64,000 nt of DNA from Sciurus carolinensis (taxonomy: Eukaryota > Chordata > Mammalia > Rodentia > Sciuridae). This document shows, in pieces, positions 44,745 through 57,394 of the stretch (positions within the stretch are counted from its first letter, which is position 1; every line of letters begins with the position of its first letter). The notes below the pieces were generated by a model. The model was not told the DNA's origin. It worked only from the letters and a program-made list of their open reading frames with translations, and did no database searches. A program made the position numbers and the translations under genes. The stretch is taken from positions 106,765,160-106,829,159 of the forward strand of contig NC_062219.1 in assembly GCF_902686445.1 (NCBI RefSeq), in the 5' to 3' direction.

Positions 44745-45490
44745 ATCCAAGTTACTATTTGGAGTCATTCCTTCTGCTTGAAAGGCTTCCTTTACAATTT
44801 CTTATAATACATGTTTACTGCCAATGATAACTGTTTTTAATCTAAAAAGTTATTTCAGAAAGATAGTTTAATAAAATGAAGTATTTTGGGATAACTTTTT
44901 TTTTTTTAAGCACTTTAAAGTTGTTCATCTTCTTTGATGAGAAATCTGTTTTCATTTGAATCTTTGTTCCCCCTTTGGAAATATATCATTCTTTTGATGC
45001 TTCTAAGTTTTACTTTTTATCTTTGAATTTTAGCAATTTGGTCACAATGTGTTTATGTGTGGTTCTCCTCTTATACTGCAGTGGTTTTCTTGAACTTCTT
45101 TGATCTCTAAGTTGATAATTTTCAACAATTTTTAGAATTGTTTTGTCATTATTTCTTCAAATATTTGTTTTGCTGTACTTTTATCTTTACTCTTTCTGAG
45201 TCTCCAAAAATATATAGTTTAGATTGCTAATATGGTCTCTAGTTCTATTGTTTCTTTGTTTTCATTTTTATAATATTTTGGTTTAGATAATTTTTTGATT
45301 ATCTTTCCATTCACTTTGCCACCTTAAGAATAAACTTAAGAATTCCCATTTTGTTCATCATGGTAGTTTTTAATTAGTTTTTGAGATTTCTTCAACTATT
45401 TTCTGTGAACTTTTGAACATTGCATGCTTGACTTTAATAACTGCAAATTTTTGGTTATCTTAGTATTGGTTTCTATTGACTTCTGTATTC
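44745..45490 (-). mobile_element. Old L1/HAL1 ORF1, antisense
   Basis: The + strand matches the antisense of L1 ORF1 in order: 'cctttacaatttcttataat', 'gatgagaaatctgttttc', 'cacaatgtgtttatgtgtgg', 'tattatttcttcaaatatt'-like text, 'tctgagtctccaaaaatata'. No frame survives. Same class of element as 33240-34015. Confidence 0.6.
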
Positions 45491-45723
45491 TTAGGTGTTG
45501 GTGAAATTTTTCATTTATTCATATGACTACAGATTTTGGTTGTATAAGAACGTAAAAATATTGTACAGCCTCAGAGCAATACTTTTTGTCCCAGTTTGGC
45601 TAAAACGGATGAACTTAAACTCCAAATTTCTCCTTCCGTACAGTGGGAAGCAGCTGCAAGTTGTGTTTTTTCCTTCAGTTTCCATCTGTTAGTTATTTTT
45701 TGTTTTGTTTTATTGTTGATTTG

Positions 45724-45912
45724 ATAGTACTGGGTATTGAACACAGAGCTTTGCACGTGTTAGGCAAACACTCTACCACTGAGTTATATCCTCAGCCCTT
45801 TTATTGTGATATAGGATCTCAACAAGTTGCCCAGGTTGACCTTGAAATTTGATTCTCCTGTCTTGGCTTCCTGATTAGGTGTAGGATTACAGGTGTATGC
45901 CAGCACACCTCG
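45724..45912 (-). repeat. B1-dID SINE, antisense
   Basis: 'gtactgggtattgaacacag', 'ggcaaacactctaccactga', 'gttatatcctcagccc', then 'caagttgcccaggttgacct' and 'aggattacaggtgtatgcca'. Both halves are present and moderately diverged. Confidence 0.75.
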
Positions 45913-45914
45913 CC

Positions 45915-46485
45915 AGCTGGTGCTTTTGTTGTCTCCTCATTTTGCCTACAATTTAACATACTATTATTTGAGCAACCTGAGGGCTCAACTCCCCTGTAAC
46001 TTCCAAGATTTCCCCCTTCCTTCCAGCTCTGAGCTGTTATTTGAAATATAAATGCTAAGAAGGCTTTGTTTCTTTGATCCCCTAATTATCTATGAATCAG
46101 AAATTTCTCTTAGGAAAAAGGCCACAAATTCACAAACTTTCCCATTCCAATACCTCTTTGAAGGATAAACACTCGTATAGTTTTGGTTTGGTTTTTGTTG
46201 CTCTCCAGTGCCTTTAAATAGGTTTTCTGTAAGGATGGTTAGTCCTATCTTTAGGATGGTTATCCGTTGCCCTTGCCAAGAAGCTGAAGTCCCAATACTT
46301 AAAAATCTATAGAACTCCTCTTATTTGACATCAAGATCATAAAATTAATTCTTCTGTGTCAGAAATTTTGCTAAGATGTTGCATTTTCCTATTTTCAATC
46401 TTACAGTTTGTCTGGTTTTCACAGTTATTTCATAGACCACTGGTTTCTCTTTCCAGCAGGTCAAATGTTCCAACCATAAAATCAT
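45915..46485. other. Unassigned DNA, no gene
   Basis: Nothing could be assigned between the SINE and L1-C. Confidence 0.4.
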
Positions 46486-46489
46486 ATTT

Positions 46490-49400
46490 GCTTCCAAAAT
46501 AGACCATATTCTGTGTTACCATGTCTTAGCAAATACAAGAAGATTGATATTACCCCATACATTCTATTGGATCATAGTAGAATGAAACTAGAAACTAACA
46601 GCAGGAAAAATAATAGAAATCATATAAACACATGGAAATTAAATGATACCCTTTTAAATGAAGAATAGATCAAATAAGAAATGAGAGAAGAAATCAGGAA
46701 AGTCTTAGAAACAAACCAAAGGTACTGTAAGATCAGATGCAGGTAGCCAAAAAGGAGTCAGACCAAAAAGTCGCTGAACAAAGCTTTACCAGGATTGGCT
46801 CTCTGGTGGACAGAGTGAAGGGCCGCGTGGAGTGGCATTTTGTAGTCGGGGATAGATGGGGGGACGGCTTGAGGGTTTAGTGTCCCCCTGGGGTTGGCTG
46901 GGGACTCCATTGATTGAGGAGCAGTTGCAATACCCGACTAAGGTTTGTCTGTCCGCGTCTGATTGGTTGTTCTTTGGCACCGGCTGCCTGATGCCCCCGC
47001 TCCCATCCAGCTGCCTCAGACCTCCCTAACATATCAAAAATCTCTGGAACATTATGAAATCAGTACTAAGGAAAATTTATTGCATTGAGTGTCTGCATTA
47101 AAAAAATAGATCCCAAATAAACTTGTGCTCTGCCTCAAAACTTTAGACAAAGAAGAAAAAAAAAAAAAAAAAAAAAACAAAACTCCATAGTCAGTAGAAG
47201 ACAAGAAATAATAAGAATCAGAGCCAAAATTAATGAAATTGAAAAAATAAATGATACATGGAATCGATGCAATAAAGAGTTGGTTATTTGAAAAGATAAA
47301 TAAGATTGACAAACCCTTAGACAAATTAACAAAATGAGAGGAGAGAAGGGAGAGAAGACCCGAGATTAGAGACAAAAAAGGAGATATTACCACAGACACT
47401 TCTGAAATCCAGAGGATCATTAGAAACTATTTTGAGGATTTATACTCCAACAAAATCTCAAAGATACTGACAGATTTCTAGACACATACAACTTGCCCAA
47501 ACAACCAGGAAGAAATACAAAAACTAAACAATCCAGTTCAAGTATTAAAATTAAAACAGCAATTAAATATCTACCAACCAAGAAAACCCAGGACCAGATG
47601 GATTCTCAGCAGAGTCCTATCAGATCTGGTTAGTTAGAAGAACTAGCCCATCTTTCTGACATTATTCCAAGAAATTGAAAGGGAAGGAAACACCCAAATA
47701 CATTCTGTGAAGCTTGTATATCTCTGATACCAAAACCAGACAAAGACCCATCTAGGAAAGAAAACTACAGACAAATATCTCTGATGAACATAGACACAAA
47801 AACTCTTAATAAAATATTAACAAACCACATTCAAAAATAACTAGGAAGGTAATTTACTCTGATCAAGTGGGCTGCATCCCAGGAAGGCAAGGCTGATTCA
47901 ATAAACGTACATCAATAAATATAATTCATCACTTAAATAGAATTAAAAACAAAAAGTATATGATCATCTCAATAATGGAGAAAAGACCTTTGATTAAATA
48001 TAACACCATTGAGGGTTAAAAACACTGAAGAAACTAGAGACAAAAGGAACTTAACATTATAAAAGCCATATATAACAAACCCAGAGCCAAAATCATATTG
48101 AACAGAGAAAAACTGAAAGTTTTAAAATCAGGAACAAGACAAGGATGACCACTCTCACACTTCTATTCAATATAGTTCTTGAAACTCTAGCCAGGGCAAT
48201 CAGGCAAGAGAAGAAGATTAAAGTGATGCAAGTTGGAAAAGAAGTCAAATATCACTGTTGCTGATGGCATGATTCTGTATGTAGAAGATACAAAATACTC
48301 CAGCAAATTTCTAGAGCTGATAATTGAATTTAGCAAAGTAGCAGGATACAAGATCAACATTCATAAACCAATAGCTTTTCTATACTGCAACAGACATTCA
48401 ACTAAGAAAGAAGTGAGGAAAACCATGCCCTTCACAATAAGCTCAAAAAAAAAAAAAGCAAAAACAAAACAAACATAATCAAGGAGGTGAAAGAACTCTA
48501 CTATGAAAACTATAGAATACTGGAGAAAGAAATTGAAATGGACTTCAGAAGATGGAAAGACCTACATGTTCTCCCATAGGCAGAATTACTATTGTCAAAA
48601 TGCCCATATCATCAAAAGCAGTATAGAGATTCAATGCAATCCCCATAAAAATACCAATGACATCCTTTACATAATTAGAAAAAATAATTTTAAAATTAAT
48701 TTGGAAGAATAAGAGACCCAGAATAGCCAAAGCAATTCTGAAAAAGAAAAATAATGCAGCAGGTATTACAATACCCAATCTCAAATTATATTATAGCGTA
48801 TCGTAGAAAAAGAAGCATGGTATTGGCATCAAAATAAGGCATGAAAATCAATGGAAGAGAATAGAAGACAGAGACAAACCCAAATTTTTATAATTTTCTG
48901 ATACTTGGCAAAATTCCAAAAATATATGTTGGAGAAAAGATAGCCTTTTCAATAAATAGTGCTGGGAAACTGGATATCCACATGTAGAAGAATGAATTTA
49001 GAAATATATCTTTCAGTCTGCACAAAAGTCAAATCAAAATAGATCAAAGACTTAGAAATTAGATCAGAAACCTTGCAACTGCAACAAGAAAACATAGGGT
49101 CAGCACTCCATCATATAACATGTAGGCACCAACTTCCTCAGTAAGACCCCTAATGCTCAGAAAATAAAATCAAGTACCAATAAGTGGGATGGCATGAACT
49201 TATAAAGCTTCTGCACAGCAAAGGACATGATTAAGAGAGTGACAAGATAACCTATGGAATGGGAGAAAATTGTTGCCAGCTACTCCTCTAACAGGGGATT
49301 AATGTCCAGAAAATATAAAGAACTCAAAAACTCAATGCCAAACAAACAAACAAAAGCAAACCAATTGACAAATGGGCAAAAGAATTAAATGAAACTTCCT

Positions 49401-50315
49401 AAAAGAAGAAACACAAGTGGCCAAAAAAATATTTAAAAAAATATTCAGCATCTCTAGCAATCAGGGAAGCACAAAGCGAAACTACATCAAGATTTCATCT
49501 CACTCCAGTCTGAATGGCAATTATCAAGAACACAAATAATAAATACTGGTGAGAATGTGGGGGAAAAGGTACAATCATGTGTGATGGTGGGACTGCAAAT
49601 TAGTACAACCACTATGGAAAGCAGTATGGAGATTCCTCAAAAAACTAGAAATGGAACCATCATATGACCCAGCTACCCCACTCTTCAGTATTTATCCAAA
49701 ACACATAAAATAAGAATGTTATAGCAATATAGTCACCTCAATGTTTATAGCAGCACAATTCACAAGAGCCAAATTATGGAATCAACCCAGATGCCCATCA
49801 ATAGATGAATGGATTAAGAAAATGTACCATATATACACAATGGAATTTTATCCAGTCATAAAGAAGAATGAAATAGTGCCATTTACCAGTACGTGGATGG
49901 AAATGGAGAAAATAATGCTAAGTGAAATAAAGGCTATTCCAAAAATCAAGTGTCAAATGTCTTCTCTCACATGTGAAATCAAGAGCAAAGTGAAGAAAAA
50001 GAAGGTGGCAGAGGGATTGAATATCATACAGATATAGGGAAAATCAGTGGAGTAGAAGAAGAACAAGGAAGGAAGAGAAAGGAAAGATAAATGGAATGAA
50101 TTTAACAAAATTATGTTATATATTAAGGCACCAAAGGGAATTTCACTTTTATGTATATTTAGAAGAAAGCTTAGTAGAGGAGGGAGAATAGGTGGAGGGA
50201 GGAAGGGAGTAAAAGAGGGGAGCAATGGAGATTGCAATCAAATTCCTTGAATGTATGATTTTGTTAAAATGAACTCAAATACTATGTATAGTTATAATGG
50301 TGTAATAAAAAGACA
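46490..50315 (+). mobile_element. L1-C: old degraded L1 (ORF2 and 3' end), split by an LTR-like insert
   Basis: Begins within the ORF2 endonuclease C-terminus ('agcaaatacaagaagattga') and runs through reverse transcriptase ('ggaccagatggattctcagc', 'aggaacaagacaaggatg', 'ctgatggcatgattctgta' at the FADD position, now changed) to the C-terminus ('tgacccagctaccccac', 'gcacaattcacaagagcc'). The end is near 50315, after 'gtgtaataaaaag'. Frames are broken throughout; the longest is under 100 codons. It is clearly older and of a different lineage than L1-A and L1-B. The 5' part, including ORF1, is missing. Confidence 0.85.
46726..47031 (-). mobile_element. LTR-like insert (probable solo LTR) inside L1-C
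   Basis: A 306-bp GC-rich block interrupts the AT-rich L1-C between 'caaaccaaaggtac' and 'tatcaaaaatctctgg', which are adjacent in related L1s apart from a few bases. Its ends are TG...CA (tgtaag...ctaaca on the + strand). On the - strand a CCAAT-type box lies in 'caaccaatcagacgcgg'. No AATAAA and no convincing target-site duplication were found, so orientation and family are uncertain. A 65-codon open frame inside is not considered a gene. Confidence 0.55.
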
Positions 50316-50319
50316 AATT

Positions 50320-52350
50320 GTATTTGATATTATAGAAGAAAATCACATTTATTAAATTTATAGTCTATAATAGGCACTCTACTGTTTCATGTTTTATTTC
50401 TTTAAAAATACGTCTTGCATCACCAAAGTGCAGACCTGACTTGAAACATGTGACACTTTATTTCTGACTTGAATAGAAGTGACAATAATTGTGGTGACAA
50501 CTGCTCTTTGAACTGATATCTTATCTGCTAATTAACTCCTATCCCTGACAATACAATCACAGGTGGTCATAAATTTTTTTGCATGATAAAAAATCGTCAC
50601 TATGCAACCAGAACTCTACACCATGTTATATCCTACTGGCTTTTAATGCTACTCATCTATTTCCTTCAATTCTATAAACTAACCTTGAAGTGACTTTGCA
50701 GTTTGCTGCATTGACATCACTCCTTCTGTCCTTAATTTCACAAATGTATGACCTACTTGCTGTTTGAGAGCATTGTTTTCCCTCTATAGTGCTAAAAGTA
50801 TTTTCAATTGCAAAATACAGTGATCTTATTCTCATATTTACAGTGCCTACAGTACTATTAGCTTTATGCTTAATTAATGCTTTTAGATTCTTGAAGAAGT
50901 TTTAGAAAAATTCCTTTAGTTCTGATATTAAAATTATCATCTAAGTACCAAGTAGCTTCCACAGAGGAAAATCATGCTGGGCACTGGATGCTAACATTAT
51001 CACTGGCTGCCTTTGATAGCTGAATGGTTTTGAAGCCAGACCAACAAAATGGATCCTGGGCATCTGATTTTTCACAGTCACCTATGAATCAAAGTCTTAG
51101 ATGCTGTGTCTCATAGAGATGCCTGAGTCACACAAGTTTGTGCTATAACTGCTAGGGAAGCAGAGAATGTGTTTCTGACACCTATCTTGAGAAAGCACAA
51201 ACAAGTAACTTTGGAAATTCCCCTAAACAAAGGATGCCTTTTCAAAGGTACTGGGAAGTCAAAAGCCTTCCTAGTCATTAGCATATGGGGAGGTGTTACA
51301 GCCATACATTTATCTACAGCTACCCAGGAAAAATGAATTGTGTGACTATGCACTTTGCTTATTAATTGTTATCAGTTTCTTTTGTTATTCCTAAATGAGC
51401 ACTTGTAAATGATGGCGTTTGTGAGAGTAAAGCAGAACATATAGTAACATGTGGTGTACGAAGTAGGAAATTAAGATATTATCAATTGCACAGGATGAGA
51501 TCTTGGCAGGAAAGCTGCAGCAAATAGAACTAAAGCTGTTGTAACAATTTTTGATGAAAAACTAAATGCTATTACTTTAACCTTACCTGAGATCAAATAT
51601 ATTGTAAAGCATAGTCATTAACCAAGTCTTTTAATTACTGTAGTACAAAAATAAACTGGGAAAATTAAATTAAAGGCAACATTTTCCTATGTTAGCTAAA
51701 AGTCAGCATTTGAGATGCTATCAATTTGGTATTCTCAACCAAGAGCCTTAGAACTGCAAAGCCTTAGGACTGATATGATCCTAATATTTATTAAAACTCT
51801 TTCAGGAACAATGAAGAGAAAACATTTGTAATGTACAATGGATTTCTGGTACATTATGCAGTGATATACCCAGGGAGATCCATTATTTATTCAACATGGT
51901 CTTTGATGGACCAGTCTTTATAACTTGCTATGTTTTATTTGTGTTTTGGCTAAATAATGGAGGGAATAAAATTCAGTGCAGAAGAAATATTTAATATTCT
52001 TAGGGTATCATGTAGTTGTACGATGCATGAGATATTTCAGTAAGCAGTAAGGGGAAAAAAAACACCTTAAGTCTCTGGCATGTGAATGACAAAGGAAAAA
52101 CTTTCTTCCTCCTCCAAAGAGAAAAATCATAGAATTATGGATTTTAAAACCTTTAGAATGTCATTAAAACTGTTTTTAGCACCTCTAGCCTAAGACTTCA
52201 GATTGTCAGAGCCTAAGACTTCAGATTGCATCTCAGTGATGTCTCAAATCATGCCTCCAACACACAGGACTAAACATTCTAGGGTGTGCTGTGACTCTTA
52301 ACTCTTTGATAAGCTGTAGTACCTACTTCTAACATCAATCAAAGGCAGAA
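50320..52350. other. Unassigned DNA, no gene
   Basis: 2 kb AT-rich sequence. Open frames up to 80 codons without motifs. Confidence 0.45.
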
Positions 52351-52354
52351 ATGC

Positions 52355-52545
52355 GATTAAGAACGTAGACTCAGTAGCAGCAGTCTCCAAGTTTGCACTC
52401 TACCCCCGAAACTCATAACTGTAGGACATTCCTGTCCCTCAGTTCTTTCATATGTCAAATAGATGAATTAATGCATTTACCTTGGAGAGTTGCTGGGGAT
52501 TAAATTGGAACAGAGAATGGTATATAACAAATGTTTTCTAAAAAT
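52355..52545 (+). repeat. MIR SINE
   Basis: 'gaacgtagactcagtagcag', then 'gtaggacattcctgtccctc', 'agttctttcatatgtcaaat', 'taccttggagagttgctggg' and 'gattaaattggaacagagaa' follow the MIR body and core closely enough for identification. Confidence 0.65.
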
Positions 52546-52549
52546 TTAA

Positions 52550-53440
52550 CCATCAGTATTACTCATGATTCATCATCGATTTCCTCGTGCCAACTTTGTC
52601 TTTTCTTGTATTTATATTTTCATGCTAAATTATCTCTCACATTATCAAGTCAGTGTTTTTGTCAAACGCTTCAAGTTCAGTGCACACAGTAGGTACTCAG
52701 CAAATCTTATTCAAACAATAAATATTTGTATTTAGAAATCTTCTTATGTCTTGATCAAGTGAGAAAATAGGTTTCCCTCAAAGACAATTTCACTATAAAA
52801 TAAACTATAAAACTTTCAAGGAATATAGTTTAAATCATCAATGGGATGAGCACTAACTTGAGAAGACCAAGTGTTAAAGGGGTAGGTCACAGAAGCAAGA
52901 AAACTGAGTGTGCAATTTAGTGTGAGAATTTTTGTGGACTTACAACATTAAGGTTTTTTCTTTTTTTTCCTTTAGCTTTCTTCTCAGTTCTAAGTTCAGG
53001 GAAAAGCAACTTGCAACGGAAAGCAAGCCCTTTAAATTGATAACTTTCTGTGGTGAGACTAGTCCAATATTTTTTGAAAGAAAATTAGTCAATTGCTTTG
53101 AAAGAATTTTGGAAGAAAATTGTTCCAAATCCTGAAAAGTATTGTTATTGGAGGAATCTGGATATACATATTTTTAAGGTAAAAGATTTGGAATCAATTC
53201 AATAGGTTTGTAGGGTTACCTCAAATGTATGGCAAATTTGTCCTTGTATTTACACACAACCTGGTGTCCCTGAATCTTTTCGTAAAGACCGCATCCAACA
53301 GATTAGGAAACCCTGTGTCCATAAAATACAACTGATTTGGCGAGTTCCCCAGGCAACTCATCACTACTCTGTTCTCACAACACTGTCTCCTAAGTGGATT
53401 CCGTATCCTTTCTACAGTCTATCCACAAGGACATCAAAGC
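52550..53440. other. Unassigned DNA, no gene
   Basis: Two opposed open frames of 62-67 codons at 52932-53135 lack motifs. The end of the MIR region may extend to 52730 ('cacagtaggtactcagcaaa', an L2/MIR-like 3' phrase). Confidence 0.4.
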
Positions 53441-53444
53441 TGTT

Positions 53445-53790
53445 CTTTTAAAAATAAATCAGATCTTGACTTTCCTCAGAAATCTTTGAAGACTGTCTCA
53501 TGGGAAAAAAAAAAAAGACCAAAACACCTTCCCTTAGTTACTTTAGTTATTAAAATGGTGGGAAATGCACCATGTTCCCACCTGCCCCATACCTATCTGC
53601 CCATCTCTACCACCCTCCTGTCGCTCACACTGCTCCTCAGATCCCCAATGCAGCTTCCCCCAGGGCCTCTGTGCTACTCTTGCATAAGCTCAAAGTGTTT
53701 TGCCTATGTAGGTCCTATTTAGCGACCTCCAGTCCCATGTGCCTCTGCTAAAATAAGATCATTTTTGTGAGACTCCCATGATCATTCTAG
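53445..53790 (+). repeat. Ancient L2 LINE 3' region
   Basis: 'cagatcttgactttcctcag', 'ctcctgtcgctcacactgct', 'cccccagggcctctgtgcta' and 'catgtgcctctgctaaaata' follow the L2 3' region in order. It explains the 78-codon open frame at 53486, which is not a gene. Confidence 0.6.
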
Positions 53791-53799
53791 ACAATTCCC

Positions 53800-56365
53800 A
53801 ACTTCAATCACTTTTTTTATATTTCTCTATAGCACATAATCAGCCTCTGGTAGCAACCATTAAAATTTCATGTCCAGAACTTTTTCCCTGTAGGCTATCA
53901 CTGTAACTTTATCAATGAGAACCCTGTGAAATGTTGAAGATTGTTTTTTTAAACTGTTCTTCAGGCTAGTATAATTATTTGCATACAGAAGATATTATTG
54001 ACTACAAGAATTTTAAAGAAGAATTAAAATATTCAAATAACATTAATAGCTTGATATCATGCCTATCCTAAGAATGCTAAATTCCCCTCTTCAACTCATC
54101 ATATATTCAAACGTTGTTTGAAATTGAAAACAAAATGTTTTGTAAAGAATTTCTATTGATGAGATATGGGCAAAAGTAAACACAAAGGCTCTAATCCTGT
54201 GCTGGTGCTAGTGTTAGACAAGTCACTTGTCTCCTTGAGACCTTGGGAGTATATCTTCACAATAAAGACAGGAATAGATCACTAAGGTTTCCTTCACTCA
54301 AGCCTTTGTATAATTCGTACAAATAGATCTTTATATCTCCCCTGTACCATGAGCTAATAATTTTTATGCATACTTATCTTCCAAAGAAAATGCTGGATGT
54401 GCTATAGACTTATTTCCTCACTTTATAGGATTAGGGATTCTGCTCAAAAGTAGGTCTGATAGGCAAACATTACTAAAGAGGACCATCAGCATTATTTCAG
54501 GACCAACTGGAAAATTTTCAGTCTCATGAGTTTTAGAATATGAAAACATTCCAATATCTTCAGGCCACTAGATTCTTATGAGACCATCTGTTTTTCCTAA
54601 CCTTTGCTGCATTTTACAAATGAGGAAACTGAGGTCTGGAGTAGGCAGCCTAAAACCAGTAATCATTATTAAAATTTCTAGCATACAAAGGATTGGCATA
54701 TAGGAAGAAAAATACAAACTAAATAATGGAATAATCACCTGACTGGTCTCATTGACAGTTTGAGAAGAAAGATGGCAAGACTTCTTGTTGGAAGTAAATA
54801 CATTTTATTTTATTTTTTTTCTTTTAATCTCATCAAAAAATTTTACATAGGATTTTTAGATCACTTGTTTTTACTCGATTCTTTTATATGGACTAGTGAT
54901 AGCAATAATTACTGCAATAAATCAAATAAGTGTTGCTGATTTAGCAGATATGAAAAGAAAAAATATGGAATTTTACTTGGCTTAATTGAGTAAATGTGAG
55001 ATCAGGTCACAGTCCATATCATGTGAGAAATATGAGTGCTGATGTCTTTAGATCGACACAAGAATCATTTACTGCCTATCCCATGTCTTACAGTAATTAA
55101 GCCCATGACCTCCATTGCTCAGTACTATTTCAATTTTCCACAACAGGTATTTTTAATTGTCTCAATTCTTAAGCCAAAGGAGAGAGGGGAAAAAGAAATT
55201 TGTCCTAGTGGATGTTCAGAGGGAGTGGAGGAGGCACCTGTATACTGTATTTCACAATTCAAATTAGATTTAAAGAAATTTAAAGATGCTATTAGAGGTT
55301 TGTAATCTTATGTAGCACAGAAAAACTTTCTGTGGCCTCCCCTAAAATGGTATTTTTAACTTACACTTTTGCGTGAGTCTCATTCTTTCCTTCGGTAGTT
55401 GCATTTGCCCCATTTTAAGCGACAGCTGTTTATTGTAATTGTCTGATCAAAACTCACATCTCAGACATTATTACCCTATATACATGTATAAAAAGAATTT
55501 TTAAAATAGCAATATTTATCATTGTCAAACAAAAGTTAATGAAGATAAATAAAAGTTTATTTAAATAAATAGTTATAAATAAATAAGTTTATTTATTTAA
55601 ATAAAAAATCCTCAAAAAATAATTCTTATCCATAATTTTATTTAAATATCATATTTTAGTGCTACCAGAGTAGATTTTTAAATTAGTTGAAGGAAAGTGA
55701 AGTCAAATTTAAAACATGTCTCTCCTGTAGAAATGCATCATTGCAGGTTTAGAAGGTACTTTCACTTGAAAGTCTCTATTGAAAACTTAAGGCAATTGCA
55801 TTCTAAATTGAGGTTTAAATGCCTCAAAGAGTCTTCCTTTTGCAAACCAATAAAAGTGCAAGTAATTAATATGGAATCTATGGAGTTTTTTTTTTTTTTT
55901 TTTTTTTAACCTGGATCTTTTTTGATGACAACTTGAAACATGGAAGACCAAATATAAAGCCTGGGTTCAGCAGGGTTGTGACCTACTATGAAATCTATAA
56001 ATAAAGTTGGTAACTTCAGAGAAGAATAAAAGTAAAGTATATGTAGCTAACATAGAGAAGGGGATTCCACATAAATTCTGTTTAAATTTTGACTGTATTA
56101 AGGAGAAGGGATGGTGTCACTCTTGAGTGTCAGACCCCATGCACATTTATGACCTCAAATTGTCCATAGTATTCATGCAGACCTGTAAATCTCAATTACA
56201 GAATTCAACATAAAATAGTTTATAATGATAGCATTGCTTTGCTTCTTTCCAATAAATAAGTAAAATCTGTAAGTTTTGTTCAGTTGAAGGGATGTTGTAG
56301 CTATGGGAACATAATAAGAAGAAATATCAATGTCCTTTGAAGGAACTCATCCTCAAAAAGACTTC
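53800..56365. other. Unassigned DNA with a MIR-like scrap and an AT palindrome pair
   Basis: Around 54605-54650 'tttacaaatgaggaaactga' is the antisense core of a MIR. At 55556-55569 and 55592-55605 the 14-bp palindrome tttatttaaataaa occurs twice. A T-run lies at 55887-55907. No gene recognised; open frames up to 89 codons lack motifs. Confidence 0.45.
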
Positions 56366-56369
56366 AAAA

Positions 56370-57390
56370 ATGATCACTGATAAAATTCCAAAGACTCATA
56401 ATAAAAAAACTCCCATGACATTGTTCTGAGCTATGAATTTTTTATGTGACCCCAAAAGCACAAGTAGACAAACCAATTGTATAAAATCAAAAATGCTTGT
56501 ACACAGCCATGGAAATATAAACATAAGGGAAGAGGAGAAAATATTTGCAAACTGAACATCTGATAAAAGGTTAACACTCAAAATAAATTAGAAACCCAAT
56601 TCAATACCAAGAAAACAATCTAATTCAAACATGGACAAAGGACCTTAAGGACATAGAAATGGTCAACATGTATATGAAAAAAATATTCAACATTGCTAAT
56701 TATTGGGGAAATGTAAATTAGAATCATAATTAAATATCACCTCACACCTGTTAGAATAGTATTAGCAAAAAAGACAAAAAAATAAGTGTTATTGAGAATG
56801 TAGGAAAAAGAGAACTCTTGCCCACTATTGGGGGAATGTAAATTAGTACAACCAGTACGGAAAACTGTGTGGATGTTCCTCAAAAATTAAAAATAGAATT
56901 GCTATAAAGCTACAGCAATTTCACTACTAGGTATGCATCCAAAGGAAATAAACTCAGTATGTTGAAGAGATGCCTGCATTCCTATGTTCATTGCAGCATT
57001 CTTTATAATAGCCAAAATAAGAATTCAACCTTAAGACTCATTAGTGGATGAATGCATAAAGAACATGTGATACATACACAGAACAGAATGCTATTTACCT
57101 TAAAAATAAGAAAATTCGGTCATTTGTCATAACATAGGTGGATCTGAAAGATATGATGTTAAGTTAAATAAGCCAAGCACAGACAGACAAATACATACGA
57201 TCCCACTTCAGGTAGAATCTAAAATGTCAAAGCTCTAGAAGCAGAGAGAATGATGGTTACTAGAGGCTGTGGCTGGGAGTGGGGAGTATGGAGATGTCCA
57301 CTGAATACACACATGGGGGCTATAGTCAATAACAATGTGTATGTCCTGGACAATTCCTAAGAAAGTATATTTTTAAGTATTTCATCATAA
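56370..57390 (+). mobile_element. Old L1 fragment (ORF2 C-terminus and 3' end)
   Basis: 'gaacatctgataaaaggtta', 'catggacaaaggaccttaag', 'cacctcacacctgttagaat', 'ttcattgcagcattctttat', 'gtggatgaatgcataaagaa' and 'gttaaataagccaagcacag' follow ORF2 to its end. A 3' UTR ('gatggttactagaggctgtg') ends near 57390. Mammalian L1M-type, all frames broken. Confidence 0.75.
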
Positions 57391-57394
57391 ATAA

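Noticed and set aside
46786..46980. 65-codon ORF inside L1-C
   Set aside because: Lies wholly in the LTR-like insert; no protein similarity recognised.
53486..53722. Possible 78-codon exon
   Set aside because: The region follows the ancient L2 3' sequence, which explains its pyrimidine-rich open frame.
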